DNA of 64,000 nt, from assembly GCA_020634235.1 (NCBI GenBank), contig JACKCB010000001.1, forward strand, positions 186,001-250,000, written 5' to 3'. Source of the DNA: Ardenticatenaceae bacterium (GTDB lineage Bacteria; Chloroflexota; Anaerolineae; Promineifilales; Promineifilaceae). Within the stretch, counting starts at the first letter, position 1, and every line of letters starts with the position of its first letter. The position numbers were made by a program, and so were the translations under genes. Below, in pieces: positions 26,013 to 37,200 of this stretch. The notes beneath the pieces are model-generated. The model had not been told where the DNA came from. It did no database searches and was given only the letters and a program-made list of their open reading frames with translations.

Positions 26013-26888
26013 ATGCCCCAAATCCACGAACGCACCTTTCGGGTCCGCCTCTACGAATGTGACGCCTATGGCCACGTCAACCACGCCAACTACGTGCGCT
26101 ACATGCAGGAGACCGCTTTCGACGCCACTGCCGCCGTCGGCTACGACCTGGCCTGGTACAACGCCGCCGGCAAAGTCTGGAATATCCGCGAGACGGACAT
26201 CACCTACCACAAACCCCTGAAGTATGGCGACTCGGTCACGGTTACAACCTGGGTCCAAAACTTCCGGCGCGTACGCTCCCGCCGCAACTACGAACTGCGC
26301 CACACCGCCAGCGGCGAACTGGTCGCCGTGGCCAACTCCGACTGGGTCTTTCTAGACCGGCAGACCCGGCGGCCCACCAGCGTGCCCCCAGAGATGATGG
26401 CGGCCTTTATCCCTGAAGGCTCTCCGGCCAGGCCGGCCCGCCGCCCGCCGTTTCCCCAACCGCCCCCGCCACCACCAGGTGTATTCACCATCACCCGGCC
26501 GGTCGTCTGGGCCGATGTCGATCTGGAACAGCACGTCAACAACGCCATGTACCTGACCTACCTGGAGGAATGTGGTACGCAGCTTTGCGACCACTACGGC
26601 TGGCCCATGCCGCGCATGGTGGCCGCCGGCTACGCCATCCTGCACCACCAATACCGCCTGGAATACCTGGCCCCGGCCGTGCTAGGCGACGACCTGCACA
26701 TCGCTACCTGGGTCTCTAACCTGCGCCGCGCCACCGGGCTGCGCCATTACACCATCCACCGCGCCAGCGATGGACTGCTGCTGCTGCGGGCGCGGCTGCA
26801 ATGGGTCTGGAGCAATGTGCACACCGGTCAACCCATCCGCGTGCCGGACGAGATACTGGCCGACTTCGCACCCAATTTCGTCTGGTAG
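26013..26888 (+). CDS. Acyl-CoA thioesterase, two fused hotdog (4HBT) domains
   Basis: The 291-residue protein contains two YbgC-like hotdog domains joined by a Pro-rich hinge (PQPPPPPPG at about 149-157). The first has ECDAYGHVNHANYVRYMQE and the second VWADVDLEQHVNNAMYLTYLEE; each keeps the Asp-x-x-x-His-x-N active-site pattern. Fused hotdogs imitate the dimer other thioesterases form. They hydrolyse acyl-CoA or acyl-ACP thioesters. A GGAG site precedes the ATG. It is a single gene. Confidence 0.88.
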   Translation: MPQIHERTFRVRLYECDAYGHVNHANYVRYMQETAFDATAAVGYDLAWYNAAGKVWNIRETDITYHKPLKYGDSVTVTTWVQNFRRVRSRRNYELRHTASGELVAVANSDWVFLDRQTRRPTSVPPEMMAAFIPEGSPARPARRPPFPQPPPPPPGVFTITRPVVWADVDLEQHVNNAMYLTYLEECGTQLCDHYGWPMPRMVAAGYAILHHQYRLEYLAPAVLGDDLHIATWVSNLRRATGLRHYTIHRASDGLLLLRARLQWVWSNVHTGQPIRVPDEILADFAPNFVW

Positions 26889-26904
26889 CTTGCGCAATTC
26901 AGGG

Positions 26905-27618
26905 TCAGGCAGCGCCCCGGCCGGGCAAAGCCAACAGCCAATTCATCAGCGGGGCCATCCGGCGGCAGTAATCAAAGCAGACCGTCACCAGCGCAGGCTG
27001 CACCAGCAGTTCCGGCGGGATGAGCGGAGAGACTGCATAGAGGCCGTTGTAACGCAGCAGGTCGGCCCGGTCATGCGCCGGGTCATAGCCACGCGGCACC
27101 CGCTTGTAATGCTCGCCCCCAATCTCGCTAATGCCGGCCGCCCGCACCGCCGCCAGCGCCGTCACCAGGGCTGCGCCCTGTTTCTCATCAGCCACCGCCG
27201 CCCGGTAATCGGCCAGCGCGGCCGGTGAGAACTGGTATTCGCCGCTGTACAGTTCGGCCCCGGCCGGGGCGATCCGCACAAAAATGCCCGCCCCCTCCAT
27301 CTTTTTGCGGCCGGCCATCCAAAAGGTCACCCCCAGGCTGGTCCGGTAAGGACTTTTGTCCGCGCTAAAGCGCGTATCCCGGTAGATGCGCATCAGCGAC
27401 CCGCTGCCGTTGGTGCGCGTGTCATACTGGATGCCCGGCACCAGGGCTGCCAACTGCTCGCCCAGCGTGGCCACGAATGCCTTGGCCGCCGGCAGCAGTT
27501 GCCCCTCGTAAACCGCCTTGTGGCTGCCAAACCACGCCCGGTCGTTATTATCCGCCAGGTCGGCCAGGAATTGGATCCCGGCCGGGGGAAAACCAGAAAA
27601 TACGCCCTCTTCTGCCAT
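26905..27618 (-). CDS. DUF2461 (TIGR02453) family protein
   Basis: From ATG 27618 there are 237 residues. The family signature is clear: FLADLADNNDRAWFGSHKAVYE near the start, MRIYRDTRFSADKSPYRTSLGV in the middle and a GxYQFSP segment. The fold is known from structural genomics but the biochemical role is not. Residues upstream of Met (to 27666) are not like the family. It converges on the thioesterase gene 16 bases away. Confidence 0.88.
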   Translation of the reverse strand: MAEEGVFSGFPPAGIQFLADLADNNDRAWFGSHKAVYEGQLLPAAKAFVATLGEQLAALVPGIQYDTRTNGSGSLMRIYRDTRFSADKSPYRTSLGVTFWMAGRKKMEGAGIFVRIAPAGAELYSGEYQFSPAALADYRAAVADEKQGAALVTALAAVRAAGISEIGGEHYKRVPRGYDPAHDRADLLRYNGLYAVSPLIPPELLVQPALVTVCFDYCRRMAPLMNWLLALPGRGAA

Positions 27619-27838
27619 ACATACCTCCACCAAATGTTTGCAGGTTAGCCATCGCTTTGTCCACAATTATGAGCCAACACGCAAGGGAACACAAGGCGCG
27701 GTGTCCTGGCTGTTGACCGATGCTGAAGGGCCAGGCCAGAGCCGGCTGTTCGCCCCGGCCGGGTTGCCAGCCATTCCCCCACCCACCAAAACCACCCCGC
27801 TAGTGACATTTGGGTGAATACACCGTGAAGATCGGCAG

Positions 27839-27867
27839 TTGTCACCCCGCCGCCCCCCCCTTATCAT
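27839..27867 (+). promoter_or_regulatory. Sigma-70-like promoter for aceK
   Basis: TTGTCA (27839-27844) and TATCAT (27862-27867) are separated by 17 bases that are almost all C. Each box has five of six consensus bases. The resulting aceK leader would be about 120 bases. The rest of the 378-base gap 27619-27996 has no gene I can support. Confidence 0.55.
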
Positions 27868-27996
27868 TGTCGGGTAAGCTTCCGGAGGGGCAGTGCCCAT
27901 CCAACCAGCCTCCCCCTTCACAAAACACGCCAACAGGCAAGGCGCACCGGCCGGTCTACCACCTCTCCCTCAGGCTGGCCGGCCGCAGAGGAACTC

Positions 27997-29769
27997 ATGA
28001 AGCAAAGACTCACGGACAGCCGGCTGGCCAACCTGGCCGCCCACACCGTCTACCAGGGCTACGAGCAGTACCAATGCCGCTTTCAGGCCATTACCCGCTG
28101 CGCCCAACAGCGCTTCGAGGCCCAGGATTGGGCCGGGCTGCAGCAGGACATGTCCCAGCGATTGGACGTGTACACCGACACGATTAACCAGTTGGAACAG
28201 GACATCCGCACCCTGCTGGAGGACCGGCTGGAGGACAAACTGGTGTGGGCCAGCATGAAAGCAGTCTATTCCGGCCTGATCGCCGGCCGGGAAGATTGGG
28301 ACCTGGCCGAAACCTTCTTCAACTCCGTCACCCGGCGCATCTTCACCACCGTCGGCGTCGATCCGCAAATCGAATTCGTCGACACCGACTTCGAGGCCCC
28401 GCCTGTGCCGGCCACCGAGCCGGTCTACCAGACCTTTGAACGGGCCAGTTCCACCGCCAACCTGGTGCGCAGCATCCTGGCCAGCCACCCCTGCCAGCCG
28501 GGCTTTGCCCACCTGGAACAGGATATCCAGCTCGTCGCCGGCCGCATCGCCCAGCACTTGCGAGCCATCGGGGCCTTGCTGGTTGTCGAGCGAGCCGAAA
28601 TAGTCAAAGCGGTCTTCTATCGCGGCCAGGGAGCCTACCTGGTTGGCCGGTTATTCAGCGGTTCCCACCTCGTCCCCCTGGTGCTGGCCATCCACCACAC
28701 GCCGGGTGGCCTGGCCATCGACGCCGTACTGCTAAACGAAGACGATGTCAGCATCCTCTTCAGCTTCACCCGCGCCTACTTCTTTGTGCAAGTCGAGCGC
28801 CCCTACGACCTGGTCCGCTTCTTGCGCACCATCATGCCCCGCAAGCGGGTGGCAGAGCTGTACATCGCCATCGGCTACAACAAGCACGGCAAAACAGCCC
28901 TCTACCGCGACATCCTACACCACCTCGCCTACTCCACCGACCGCTTCGAGATTGCCCGCGGCCAGAAGGGAATGGTCATGACGGTGTTTACCATGCCCGC
29001 CTATGACCTGGTCTTCAAGATCATCAAGGATCGCTTCGCTTATCCCAAGCGCAGCACCCGCCAGGAGGTGATGAGCAAATACCGGCTGGTCTTCAAGCAT
29101 GACCGGGCCGGCCGGCTGGTAGACGCACAAGAATACGAGTATCTACAGTTTGACCGGCAGCGCTTCTCGCCTGAACTGCTAGAGGAACTTCAGGCGGTGG
29201 CCGCCCGGACCGTGCTGCTCGGCGACGGTGACGTGATCATCAAGCACGCTTACGTGGAACGGCGCATCATCCCCCTGGACATATTCGTCACTGAGGCAGA
29301 CAAGGCCGCTGCGCGGGCGGCTGTGATTGATTATGGCCAGGCCATCAAGGACCTGGCCTACAGCAACATCTTCCCAGGCGATATGCTGCTAAAAAACTTC
29401 GGCGTAACCCGCCACGGCCGGGTTGTCTTTTATGATTACGACGAACTGTGCCTGCTCACCGCCTGCCGTTTCCGGGTCATTCCGCCCTCAGCGCACTATG
29501 AAGATGAGCTGTCGCCGGATCCCTGGTTCTCGGTTGGTGACAGCGACATCTTTCCGGAGCAGTTCCCGGCCTTTCTGGGCTTGCACGACGATCTGCGCCA
29601 GGTGTTCATCGACCATCACGCCGATCTGTTTGGGGTGGCATTTTGGCGTGGTGTGCAGGCCCGCCTGACCGCCGGAGAGATGATCAGGATCATGCCCTAT
29701 GAAGTAGGCCGGCGGCTGGCTGAATCGGCCGCACCCCCGGCCGGGATACAGTCCATCCCACCTGACTGA
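27997..29769 (+). CDS. aceK: Isocitrate dehydrogenase kinase/phosphatase AceK
   Basis: AceK phosphorylates and dephosphorylates isocitrate dehydrogenase, directing carbon between the TCA cycle and the glyoxylate shunt. The 590-residue protein (E. coli 578) keeps the long conserved C-terminal kinase half: ARGQKGMVMTVFTMP, VFKIIKDRFAYPK with the ATP-binding Lys, HAYVERRIIPLDIF, SNIFPGDMLLKNFGVTRHG and VFYDYDELCLLT with the metal-binding Asp. HADLFGVAFWRGVQARL near the end is also typical. An AGAGGAA site precedes the ATG. No aceA, aceB or icd gene is nearby. AceK is best known from Proteobacteria, so transfer into this lineage is plausible. Confidence 0.95.
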   Translation: MKQRLTDSRLANLAAHTVYQGYEQYQCRFQAITRCAQQRFEAQDWAGLQQDMSQRLDVYTDTINQLEQDIRTLLEDRLEDKLVWASMKAVYSGLIAGREDWDLAETFFNSVTRRIFTTVGVDPQIEFVDTDFEAPPVPATEPVYQTFERASSTANLVRSILASHPCQPGFAHLEQDIQLVAGRIAQHLRAIGALLVVERAEIVKAVFYRGQGAYLVGRLFSGSHLVPLVLAIHHTPGGLAIDAVLLNEDDVSILFSFTRAYFFVQVERPYDLVRFLRTIMPRKRVAELYIAIGYNKHGKTALYRDILHHLAYSTDRFEIARGQKGMVMTVFTMPAYDLVFKIIKDRFAYPKRSTRQEVMSKYRLVFKHDRAGRLVDAQEYEYLQFDRQRFSPELLEELQAVAARTVLLGDGDVIIKHAYVERRIIPLDIFVTEADKAAARAAVIDYGQAIKDLAYSNIFPGDMLLKNFGVTRHGRVVFYDYDELCLLTACRFRVIPPSAHYEDELSPDPWFSVGDSDIFPEQFPAFLGLHDDLRQVFIDHHADLFGVAFWRGVQARLTAGEMIRIMPYEVGRRLAESAAPPAGIQSIPPD

Positions 29770-29932
29770 AGTTGATTGCATACGTGACGCAGGGCGCGCC
29801 TGAGGTCGCAACACGGCGCACCCACCCCACTGAAACAGAACCAGCGCCAACCGCCACAAAGAGCGAGCCACCACCCGGCAACCGCTTACTACTTCCCCCA
29901 GGCTCCCTGAGCACAACCCGACCTGACCGCCC

Positions 29933-31003
29933 CTACTCGCCGGCCAAAAGCTGAATCCCGGCCGGGGCCAGCCCCACCTGCACCATCTCCCCCACCGGCG
30001 GCAGTTGCATCGCCTGCTCAAACTCAAACTGCAACGCCTTTTCGCCCACCGCCAGCATCACCTGCTGGTAACGACCACGAAACGAATAAGCCACCACCCG
30101 CGCCGCCAGACGGTTCACCGCCGCCGGCCCGGCCGGCCACACCGCCGCTTCCGGCCGGATAAGAACCTGCACCGCCTGGTCCAGCGCCAACCCCGGTGGC
30201 CATGCCGACAGCACCAACACCCCCAGTTCCGTCTCCACTGCCGGTGGCTCCTGCGAAACCGCCCGGCCGGGCAGCACATTCATCATCCCCAAAAAACGGG
30301 CCACAAAAGGCGTGGCCGGCCGGCCATACAACGCAGCCGGGGCATCCACCTGCTCCACCTGCCCGGCCGACATCACCACCACCCGATCAGCAACCGCGAA
30401 CGCCTCCGCCTGGTCATGGGTCACATAAATCGCCGTCAACCCACCCGGCCGGGCCGCATCCGCCCGTTTTAGAATCTGCCGCAGCTCACCCATCAGCCGT
30501 TCCCGCAGCGCCCGATCCAACGCCCCCAGCGGCTCATCCAGCAGCAGCAGTCCCGGCGACGGGGCCAGCGCCCGCGCCAGCGCCACTCGCTGCTGCTCCC
30601 CACCTGACAATTCATCCACCGGCCGGGTCTCAAAACCCGTGAGGCCTACCAGCGCCAGCACCTCCGCCAACCGCGCCGCCATCGCCGCCGCCGGCCAACC
30701 CAGCATCCGCAGCCCAAAAACCACGTTCTGGGCCACATTCTTGTGCGGGAACAGGGCGTAATCCTGGAACATCATGCCAAAACCCCGCTGGTGAACCGGC
30801 ACCTCAGTCATGAGCTGCCCCTGCCACAACACCCGGCCGGCATCCGGCAGCGTCAGCCCGGCCACAATCCGCAGCAGCGTCGTCTTGCCGCAGCCGCTGG
30901 GACCAAGCAGCACCACCACCTCCCCGGCCGGGATACGCAGCGAAACGTCCCGCAGCGCCGGCTGCCCGGCAAACGATTTACTGACCTGCTCCAGAACCAA
31001 CAT
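29933..31003 (-). CDS. ABC importer ATPase (iron/thiamine/polyamine type)
   Basis: From ATG 31003 there are 356 residues. The ATPase core has Walker A GPSGCGKTTLLR, Q-loop MMFQDYALFPHKN, signature ELSGGEQQRVALARALA, Walker B LLLLDEPLGALD and H-loop IYVTHDQAEAF. About 110 C-terminal residues form a TOBE-like domain, the arrangement of FbpC/PotA/CysA ATPases. Its likely partner is the permease at 37390-39066, same strand, but a 6.1-kb gene on the other strand separates them. No substrate-binding protein is found, so the cargo is open. The first 55 codons of the longer frame (to 31168) are rejected as non-family. Confidence 0.9.
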   Translation of the reverse strand: MLVLEQVSKSFAGQPALRDVSLRIPAGEVVVLLGPSGCGKTTLLRIVAGLTLPDAGRVLWQGQLMTEVPVHQRGFGMMFQDYALFPHKNVAQNVVFGLRMLGWPAAAMAARLAEVLALVGLTGFETRPVDELSGGEQQRVALARALAPSPGLLLLDEPLGALDRALRERLMGELRQILKRADAARPGGLTAIYVTHDQAEAFAVADRVVVMSAGQVEQVDAPAALYGRPATPFVARFLGMMNVLPGRAVSQEPPAVETELGVLVLSAWPPGLALDQAVQVLIRPEAAVWPAGPAAVNRLAARVVAYSFRGRYQQVMLAVGEKALQFEFEQAMQLPPVGEMVQVGLAPAGIQLLAGE

Positions 31004-31266
31004 AGGGCCGCATCCTACCACAAAGCGCCGCGCAGGACATGCGCAATCACCGCCGCCAACCCAAATCTTCCCACTCTGGCCAAACGGCTCGCAGCGTACA
31101 GCAAAACCCGGCCGGGCATTGTACAATACTGGCAGACCCTGTGGCTGTTTCGTGCCCGCCGCTGGCAATCCCGGCCGGGGAGTACGGAACCAGATGCGAC
31201 CCTGCAGCGTCTCTTAGAGAGGACCTATCCGTCCCAAACACCGTTTTCCAGGCAGCGAGGCAACCC

Positions 31267-34200
31267 ATGTTACAGCAACTTACCAGGCGCAATCTGTTCA
31301 TCGCCCTAGCGGCCATCATCTTGCTGCTGGGGATCGGAGCCACCACCATCTTCTTGATCAATCGCAGCCGGCCGGGCGGCCAGACCACCACCCCCGTCGT
31401 CCGCATAGAAGCCGCCACCACCGCCCAAACCGGCGGTGAAAGCGGCCTGCAAATTCGCCTGAGCAAAGGGCAGCCCCCCCAGGCCGCCTACCAACCCCTG
31501 CCCCTGGCCGCCGGCACCCCCCTCAGCGACGAAGAGACAGCCCTCCTCCTGGCCCGCCTGCCGGCCATCAGCAGCAGCCCCGGCGACACCGTCAGCTTCC
31601 AACTGCCCACCATCTCCCTCGCCCCGCCCCGCGCCGGCGCAACCATCAGCCAGCCCTTCCCGCCGCCCCCCCCATCCACCACCCCGCCCGACCTGGTCGC
31701 CGGGCCGCTGGCCGTGCTGCGCTACGCCCCCGAGGGCCAAATCCCGCTCGCCCCCTTCCTCAACGTAACCTTCAACCAGCCCATGGTGCCCCTGGCCACC
31801 CTGGAAACCCTGGCCGCTGCCGACGTCCCCGTGCGCCTCACCCCCAACATCCCCGGCATCTGGCGCTGGCTGGGCACCCAAACGCTCACCTTTGAATATC
31901 AGGGCGGCGAATTCGACCGCTTCCCCATGGCCACCGAATACGTGGCCGAAATCCCGGCCGGGACCACCGCCGCCAACGGCAGCACCCTGGCCGAAAGCGT
32001 CACCTGGCGCTTTACCACACCGCCAGCGGGCCTGGTTAGCCACTACCCCCACAGCAGCCCCCAGCCGCTGGAACCCATCTTCTTCCTCGCCTTCGACCAG
32101 CAGATTGACCCGGCCGGGGTCCTGGCCACCACCCACGTCACCGCCAACGGCCAGCCGGTAACAGTACAACTGGCTACAGAAGCAGAGATCGCCGCCGACA
32201 AACGGGTTAGCCGCCTGGTAGAGGACACCCCGGCCGGGCGCTGGCTCGCCTTCCGCGCCCCATCCCCCCTGCCCACCGATGCCGCCATCAACCTCACCAT
32301 CGGCCCCGGCACCCCCTCCGCCGAAGGACCGCTGCTCACCACCACCACCCAAAGCTTCGACTTCCGCACCTACGCCGCCCTCAAAATCGTAGAACACCGC
32401 TGCGGCTGGTCCGGCGAATGCCCCCCCTTCACCCCCTTCTTCGTCGAGTTCAACAACCCCCTGGACCCCGCCCTCTTCAGCAGCGACATGGTCCAGATCA
32501 CCCCAGAACTGCCCGGCGCAGTCGTCAACCTGTACGGCAGCACCCTGCAAATTCAGGGAGCCAGCCAGGGACGCACCACCTACCGCGTCACCATCAACAG
32601 CCAGATCGCCGACACCTTTGGCCAGACCCTGGGCCGCACCGAAACACTCACCTTCCGCGTCGGCTCGGCCCCCAAAGCGCTTAGCGGTCCCGACCAGCCC
32701 TTTGTCACCCTAGACCCCTCCGCGCCCCGGCCGGTCTTCACCGTCTACACCGTGAACTACGACCGCCTGAGCGTTCGTGCCTACGCCGTCACCCCGGCCG
32801 ATTGGCCCGCCTACAAGCAATACTTGCGCGACTTCTACCAACTGGAGGAGCGTCCCACCCCCCCCGGCCGGGTCGCACTCGACACCACCCTGGAAATTGA
32901 CGCCACGGCCGACAAGCTCACCGAGCTGCCCATCGACCTCAGCGACGCCCTGGGTGGCCCCTATGGCCACCTCATCGTCGTCGTCGAACCCCCGGCCGGG
33001 CTGCTCAACAACCGCGACGATCGCTACAACGTCGTTCAAGCCTGGGTGCAAGCCACCCAAATCGGCCTGGACGCCTTTGCCGACCACAGCCAACTCACCG
33101 CCTGGGCCACCAATCTGCAAGATGGCCGCCCCCTGGCCAACCTCAGCTTGCAGCTAGGCAGCGCCAGCGCCACCAGCGACGCCAACGGCCTGGCCCAATT
33201 CTCCCTCGACAGCGGCGGCAGCAGCCTGCTCATCGCCCAATCCGGCGACGACAGCGCCATCCTGCCCAGCAACCCCTACTACTGGGATGACAGCGGCTGG
33301 CGCGCCTGGCCCGTCAGCGACGAACTGCGCTGGTACGTCTTTGATGACCGCCAGATGTACCGGCCGGGTGAAGAACTCCACCTCAAAGGCTGGCTGCGCC
33401 AGATAGGCGGCCGCCAGGCCGGCGATGTCGCCCTGCCGGCCAATCCCATCGGCAGCGTCAGCTACCGCGTCAGCGACAGCTACGGCAACGAACTGGCCAC
33501 CGGCCAGGCCCAGGTCACGGCCCTGAGCGGCTTCGATCTCGCCTTCACCCTGCCCGATAATGCCAACCTGGGCTACGCCAATATCGAGCTAACCGCCGCC
33601 AGCGCCGACCTGGGCCGCCAATCCTACTATCACGGCTTCCAGATTCAGGAGTTCCGCCGGCCGGAGTTCGAGGTCAGCGCCACCACCGACAGCGCCGGCC
33701 CCTTCATCGTGGGCGACAACGCCACCGTGTCAGTCGCCGCCAGCTACTTCGCCGGCGGCCCCCTGCCCAACGCCGATGTCACCTGGCAGGTTAGCACCCG
33801 GCCGGGCAGCTACACCCCGCCCAACTGGCCCGACTTCACCTTCGGCACCTGGACCCCCTGGTGGTACGGCTATGGCCCGGCCGTCTACGAAGAAGCCTTC
33901 TACTTCCCCCTGCCGCCCGAAATCGCCGCCGCCAACACCTTCACCGGCACCACCGATGCCAACGGCCAGCATTACCTGCAAATCGACTTCGAATCCCTGG
34001 ACACCCCCCAACCCTTCAACGTCACCGCCGAAGCCAGCGTGCTCGACGTAAACCGCCAATCATGGGCCGCCAGCACCAGCCTGCTGGTCCACCCCGCCAC
34101 CCTATACGTCGGGCTGCGCAGCGAGCGCACCTTTGTGGAATTGGGCCAACCGCTCATCATCGAAACCATCGTCACCAACCTGGACGGCCAGGCCATCCCC

Positions 34201-37200
34201 GGCCGGGACGTCACCCTCACCGCCGCCCGCCTGGACTGGGTCTACAGAAACGGAACCTGGGCCGAAGAAGCAGTCGAAAGCCAGGATTGCACCGTCACCT
34301 CCGCCGCCGAACCCGTCACCTGCACCTTTGAGGTGACCACCGGTGGCAGCTACCAGATCACCGCCATCGTGGCCGATGAGCAAGGCCGGCTCAACCAAAG
34401 CCAATTCACCCGCTGGGTCGGCGGCAGTCAGCCCCGGCCGGAGCGCAACGTCGCCCTGCAAACCGTCACCCTCATCCCGGACAAAGAGAGCTACCAACCC
34501 GGCGAAACCGCCGAAATCCTCGTCCAGGCCCCCTTCAGCCCCGCCCACGGGCTGCTCACCGTCAGCCGCAGCGGCACGCTCTACAGCGAACCGTTCGAGA
34601 TGACCTTCAGCAGCACCACCCTGCGCGTGCCCATCACCGAAGCACACCTGCCCAACCTCACCTTGCAAGTGGACCTGACCGGCAGCGCCACCCGCACCGA
34701 CGACGCCGGCACCCCCCTGCCCAACGCTCCCGACCGGCCCGCCTTCGCCACCGGCCAGCTCACCCTGAACGTCAGCACCGCCAGCCGCACGCTCGACGTG
34801 CAGGTAACACCCCAAGAGGCCCGCCTGTCCCCCGGCGGCAGCACCACCATCGACATCCGCGTCACCGGCCCGGCCGGGCAGCCCATACCCAACGCCGAAC
34901 TGGCCGTGGTCGTGGTAGATGAGGCCGTGCTGGCCCTCACCGGCTACACCCTGGCCGACCCCGTCTCGGCCTTCTACGCCTTCCGCGATGGCGGTGTCAG
35001 CAGCAGCTATGGCCGGAGCAGCATCATCCTGGCCAACCCGGAAACACTGGCCAGCACCGTCGAAGGAAAAACCGTCGAAGTCACCCGTGTCGTGTCCGAA
35101 ATCGTAGAGGCGCCCATGGAACAGGCCCTCGCCGACACAGCCGACGATACGCGCGCCATGGCCACGGCGGCCCCCGCGGCCCCCGCGCCATCCCCCAACA
35201 GCGACGAAGCCGGGGCACCCATCCAGGTACGCAGCAACTTCAATCCCCTGGCCATTTTCGCCCCGGCCGTGTCTACCAACAGCGACGGCCAGGCCCAGGT
35301 ACTGGTCGCCCTGCCCGATAACCTCACCCGCTACCGCATCATGGTCGTGGCCGCCGCTGGGGAAAACCAGTTCGGCAGCGGCGAGGCCAACCTCACCGCC
35401 CGCCTGCCGCTCATGGTCCGCCCCTCGGCCCCGCGCTTCCTGAACTTCGGCGATAGCTTTGAGCTGCCAGTCGTGCTGCAAAACCAGACGGATGCCGCGC
35501 TGGACGTGGCCGTGGCCGTGCAGCTCAGCAACCTTACCCTGTCCGGCAGCCAGGGGCTGCGCGTCACCGTGCCCGCCAATGACCGGGTGGAGGTTCGCTT
35601 CCCGGCCGGGACCCTCTCCGCCGGCACCGCCCGCATCCAGGTTGCCGCCAGCGCCGGCCCCTACGCCGACGCCGCCGAGCTTGAGCTGCCCGTCTACACC
35701 CCGGCCACCAGCGAAGCCTTCGCCACCTACGGCGTGCTCGACGGCGGCAGCGTGGCCCAACCCCTGGCCCCGGCCGGGGACGTCTTCCCCCAATTCGGCG
35801 GCCTGGAGATCAACACCTCGTCCACCGCCCTGCAAGCCCTCACCGACGCCGTGCTCTTCCTGGTCGACTACGCCCATTACTACCCCGAACCGGCCGCCTC
35901 GCGCGTCCTGGCCATCGCCGCCCTGCGCGACGTCCTCACCGCCTTTGCCGCCGACGGTCTGCCCTCGCCAGAAACCCTAAACACCACCGTCCAGGCCGAT
36001 CTACAGCAGCTAGCCGACTGGCAGAACAATGATGGCGGCTTCCCCCTCTGGCAGCGCGGCGATGAATCCATCCCCTTCCACACCATCCACGCCGCCCACG
36101 CCCTGGCCCAGGCCCAACTGAAAGGCTACGACGTGCCCCAAGAGGCGCTGCAAAACGCCCTGAACTACCTGCGCAGCATCGAAAACCATTACCCCGACTG
36201 GTACAGCGACGAAACACGCCACAGCCTCAGCGCCTACGCCCTCTACGTGCGCCAACTGGCCGGCGACACAGACGCCGCCAAAGCCGCCGGCCTGCTAGAC
36301 GAGGCCGGTCTGGAGAACCTTTCGCTGGAGGCGCTGGCCTGGATCTGGCCGGTGCTGGACAGCAGCCCGGCCTACAGCAGCCAGGTGGCCGCCATCGGCC
36401 GCCATTTCGACAACCGGGCGGTGGAAACGGCCAGTGCAGCCAACTTCACCACCAGCTACGGCGACCAGGCTTACCTGATGCTGCACTCCGACCGCCGCAC
36501 CGACGGCGTGGTCCTGAACAGCCTGATCAGGGTCCGGCCAGACAGCGACCTGATTCCCAAAGTGGTGAACGGGCTGCTGGCCAACCAGACTCGCGGCCGC
36601 TGGAATAACACGCAGGAGAATGTCTTCATCCTGCTGGCCCTGGACCGCTACTTCAACACCTTCGAGGCGCAGACGCCCGATTTTGTGGCCCGCATCTGGC
36701 TGGGCGACACCTACCTGGGCGAGAGCGCCTTCGTGGGGCGCACCACCGAACGGCACGAGACAATGGTGCCGATGAGCTACCTGGTCGACAACTTCGAGGG
36801 TGACGAAACACAGGACCTGGTCCTGCAAATGGAGGGCAGCGGCCGGCTCTATTACCGGTTGGGGCTGCGCTACGCCCCCACCGACTTGCAGTTGGACCCG
36901 CTGGATATGGGCTTTGTGGTCCAGCGCACCTACGAGGCGGTAGACAACCCGGCAGATGTCTACCAGGACCCGGCCGGGACATGGCACATTGCCGCCGGCG
37001 CACGGGTACGGGTACGCATCGCCCTGGTCACCAACAACCGCCGCTACCACGTGGCCCTGGTAGACCCACTCCCGGCCGGGCTAGAGATCATCAACCCCGC
37101 CCTGGCCGTCTCCGGCAGCGTTCCCCAAGACCCCAACAGCGAAGCCTACCGCTACGGTTGGTGGTGGTGGGGCACCTGGTACGAACACCAAAACCTGCGC

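Noticed and set aside
34102..35877. A 591-codon open frame antisense to the alpha-2-macroglobulin
   Set aside because: Gly/Val/Asp-rich composition, no family motif, and it mirrors a well-supported gene; long antisense frames are expected at this GC content.
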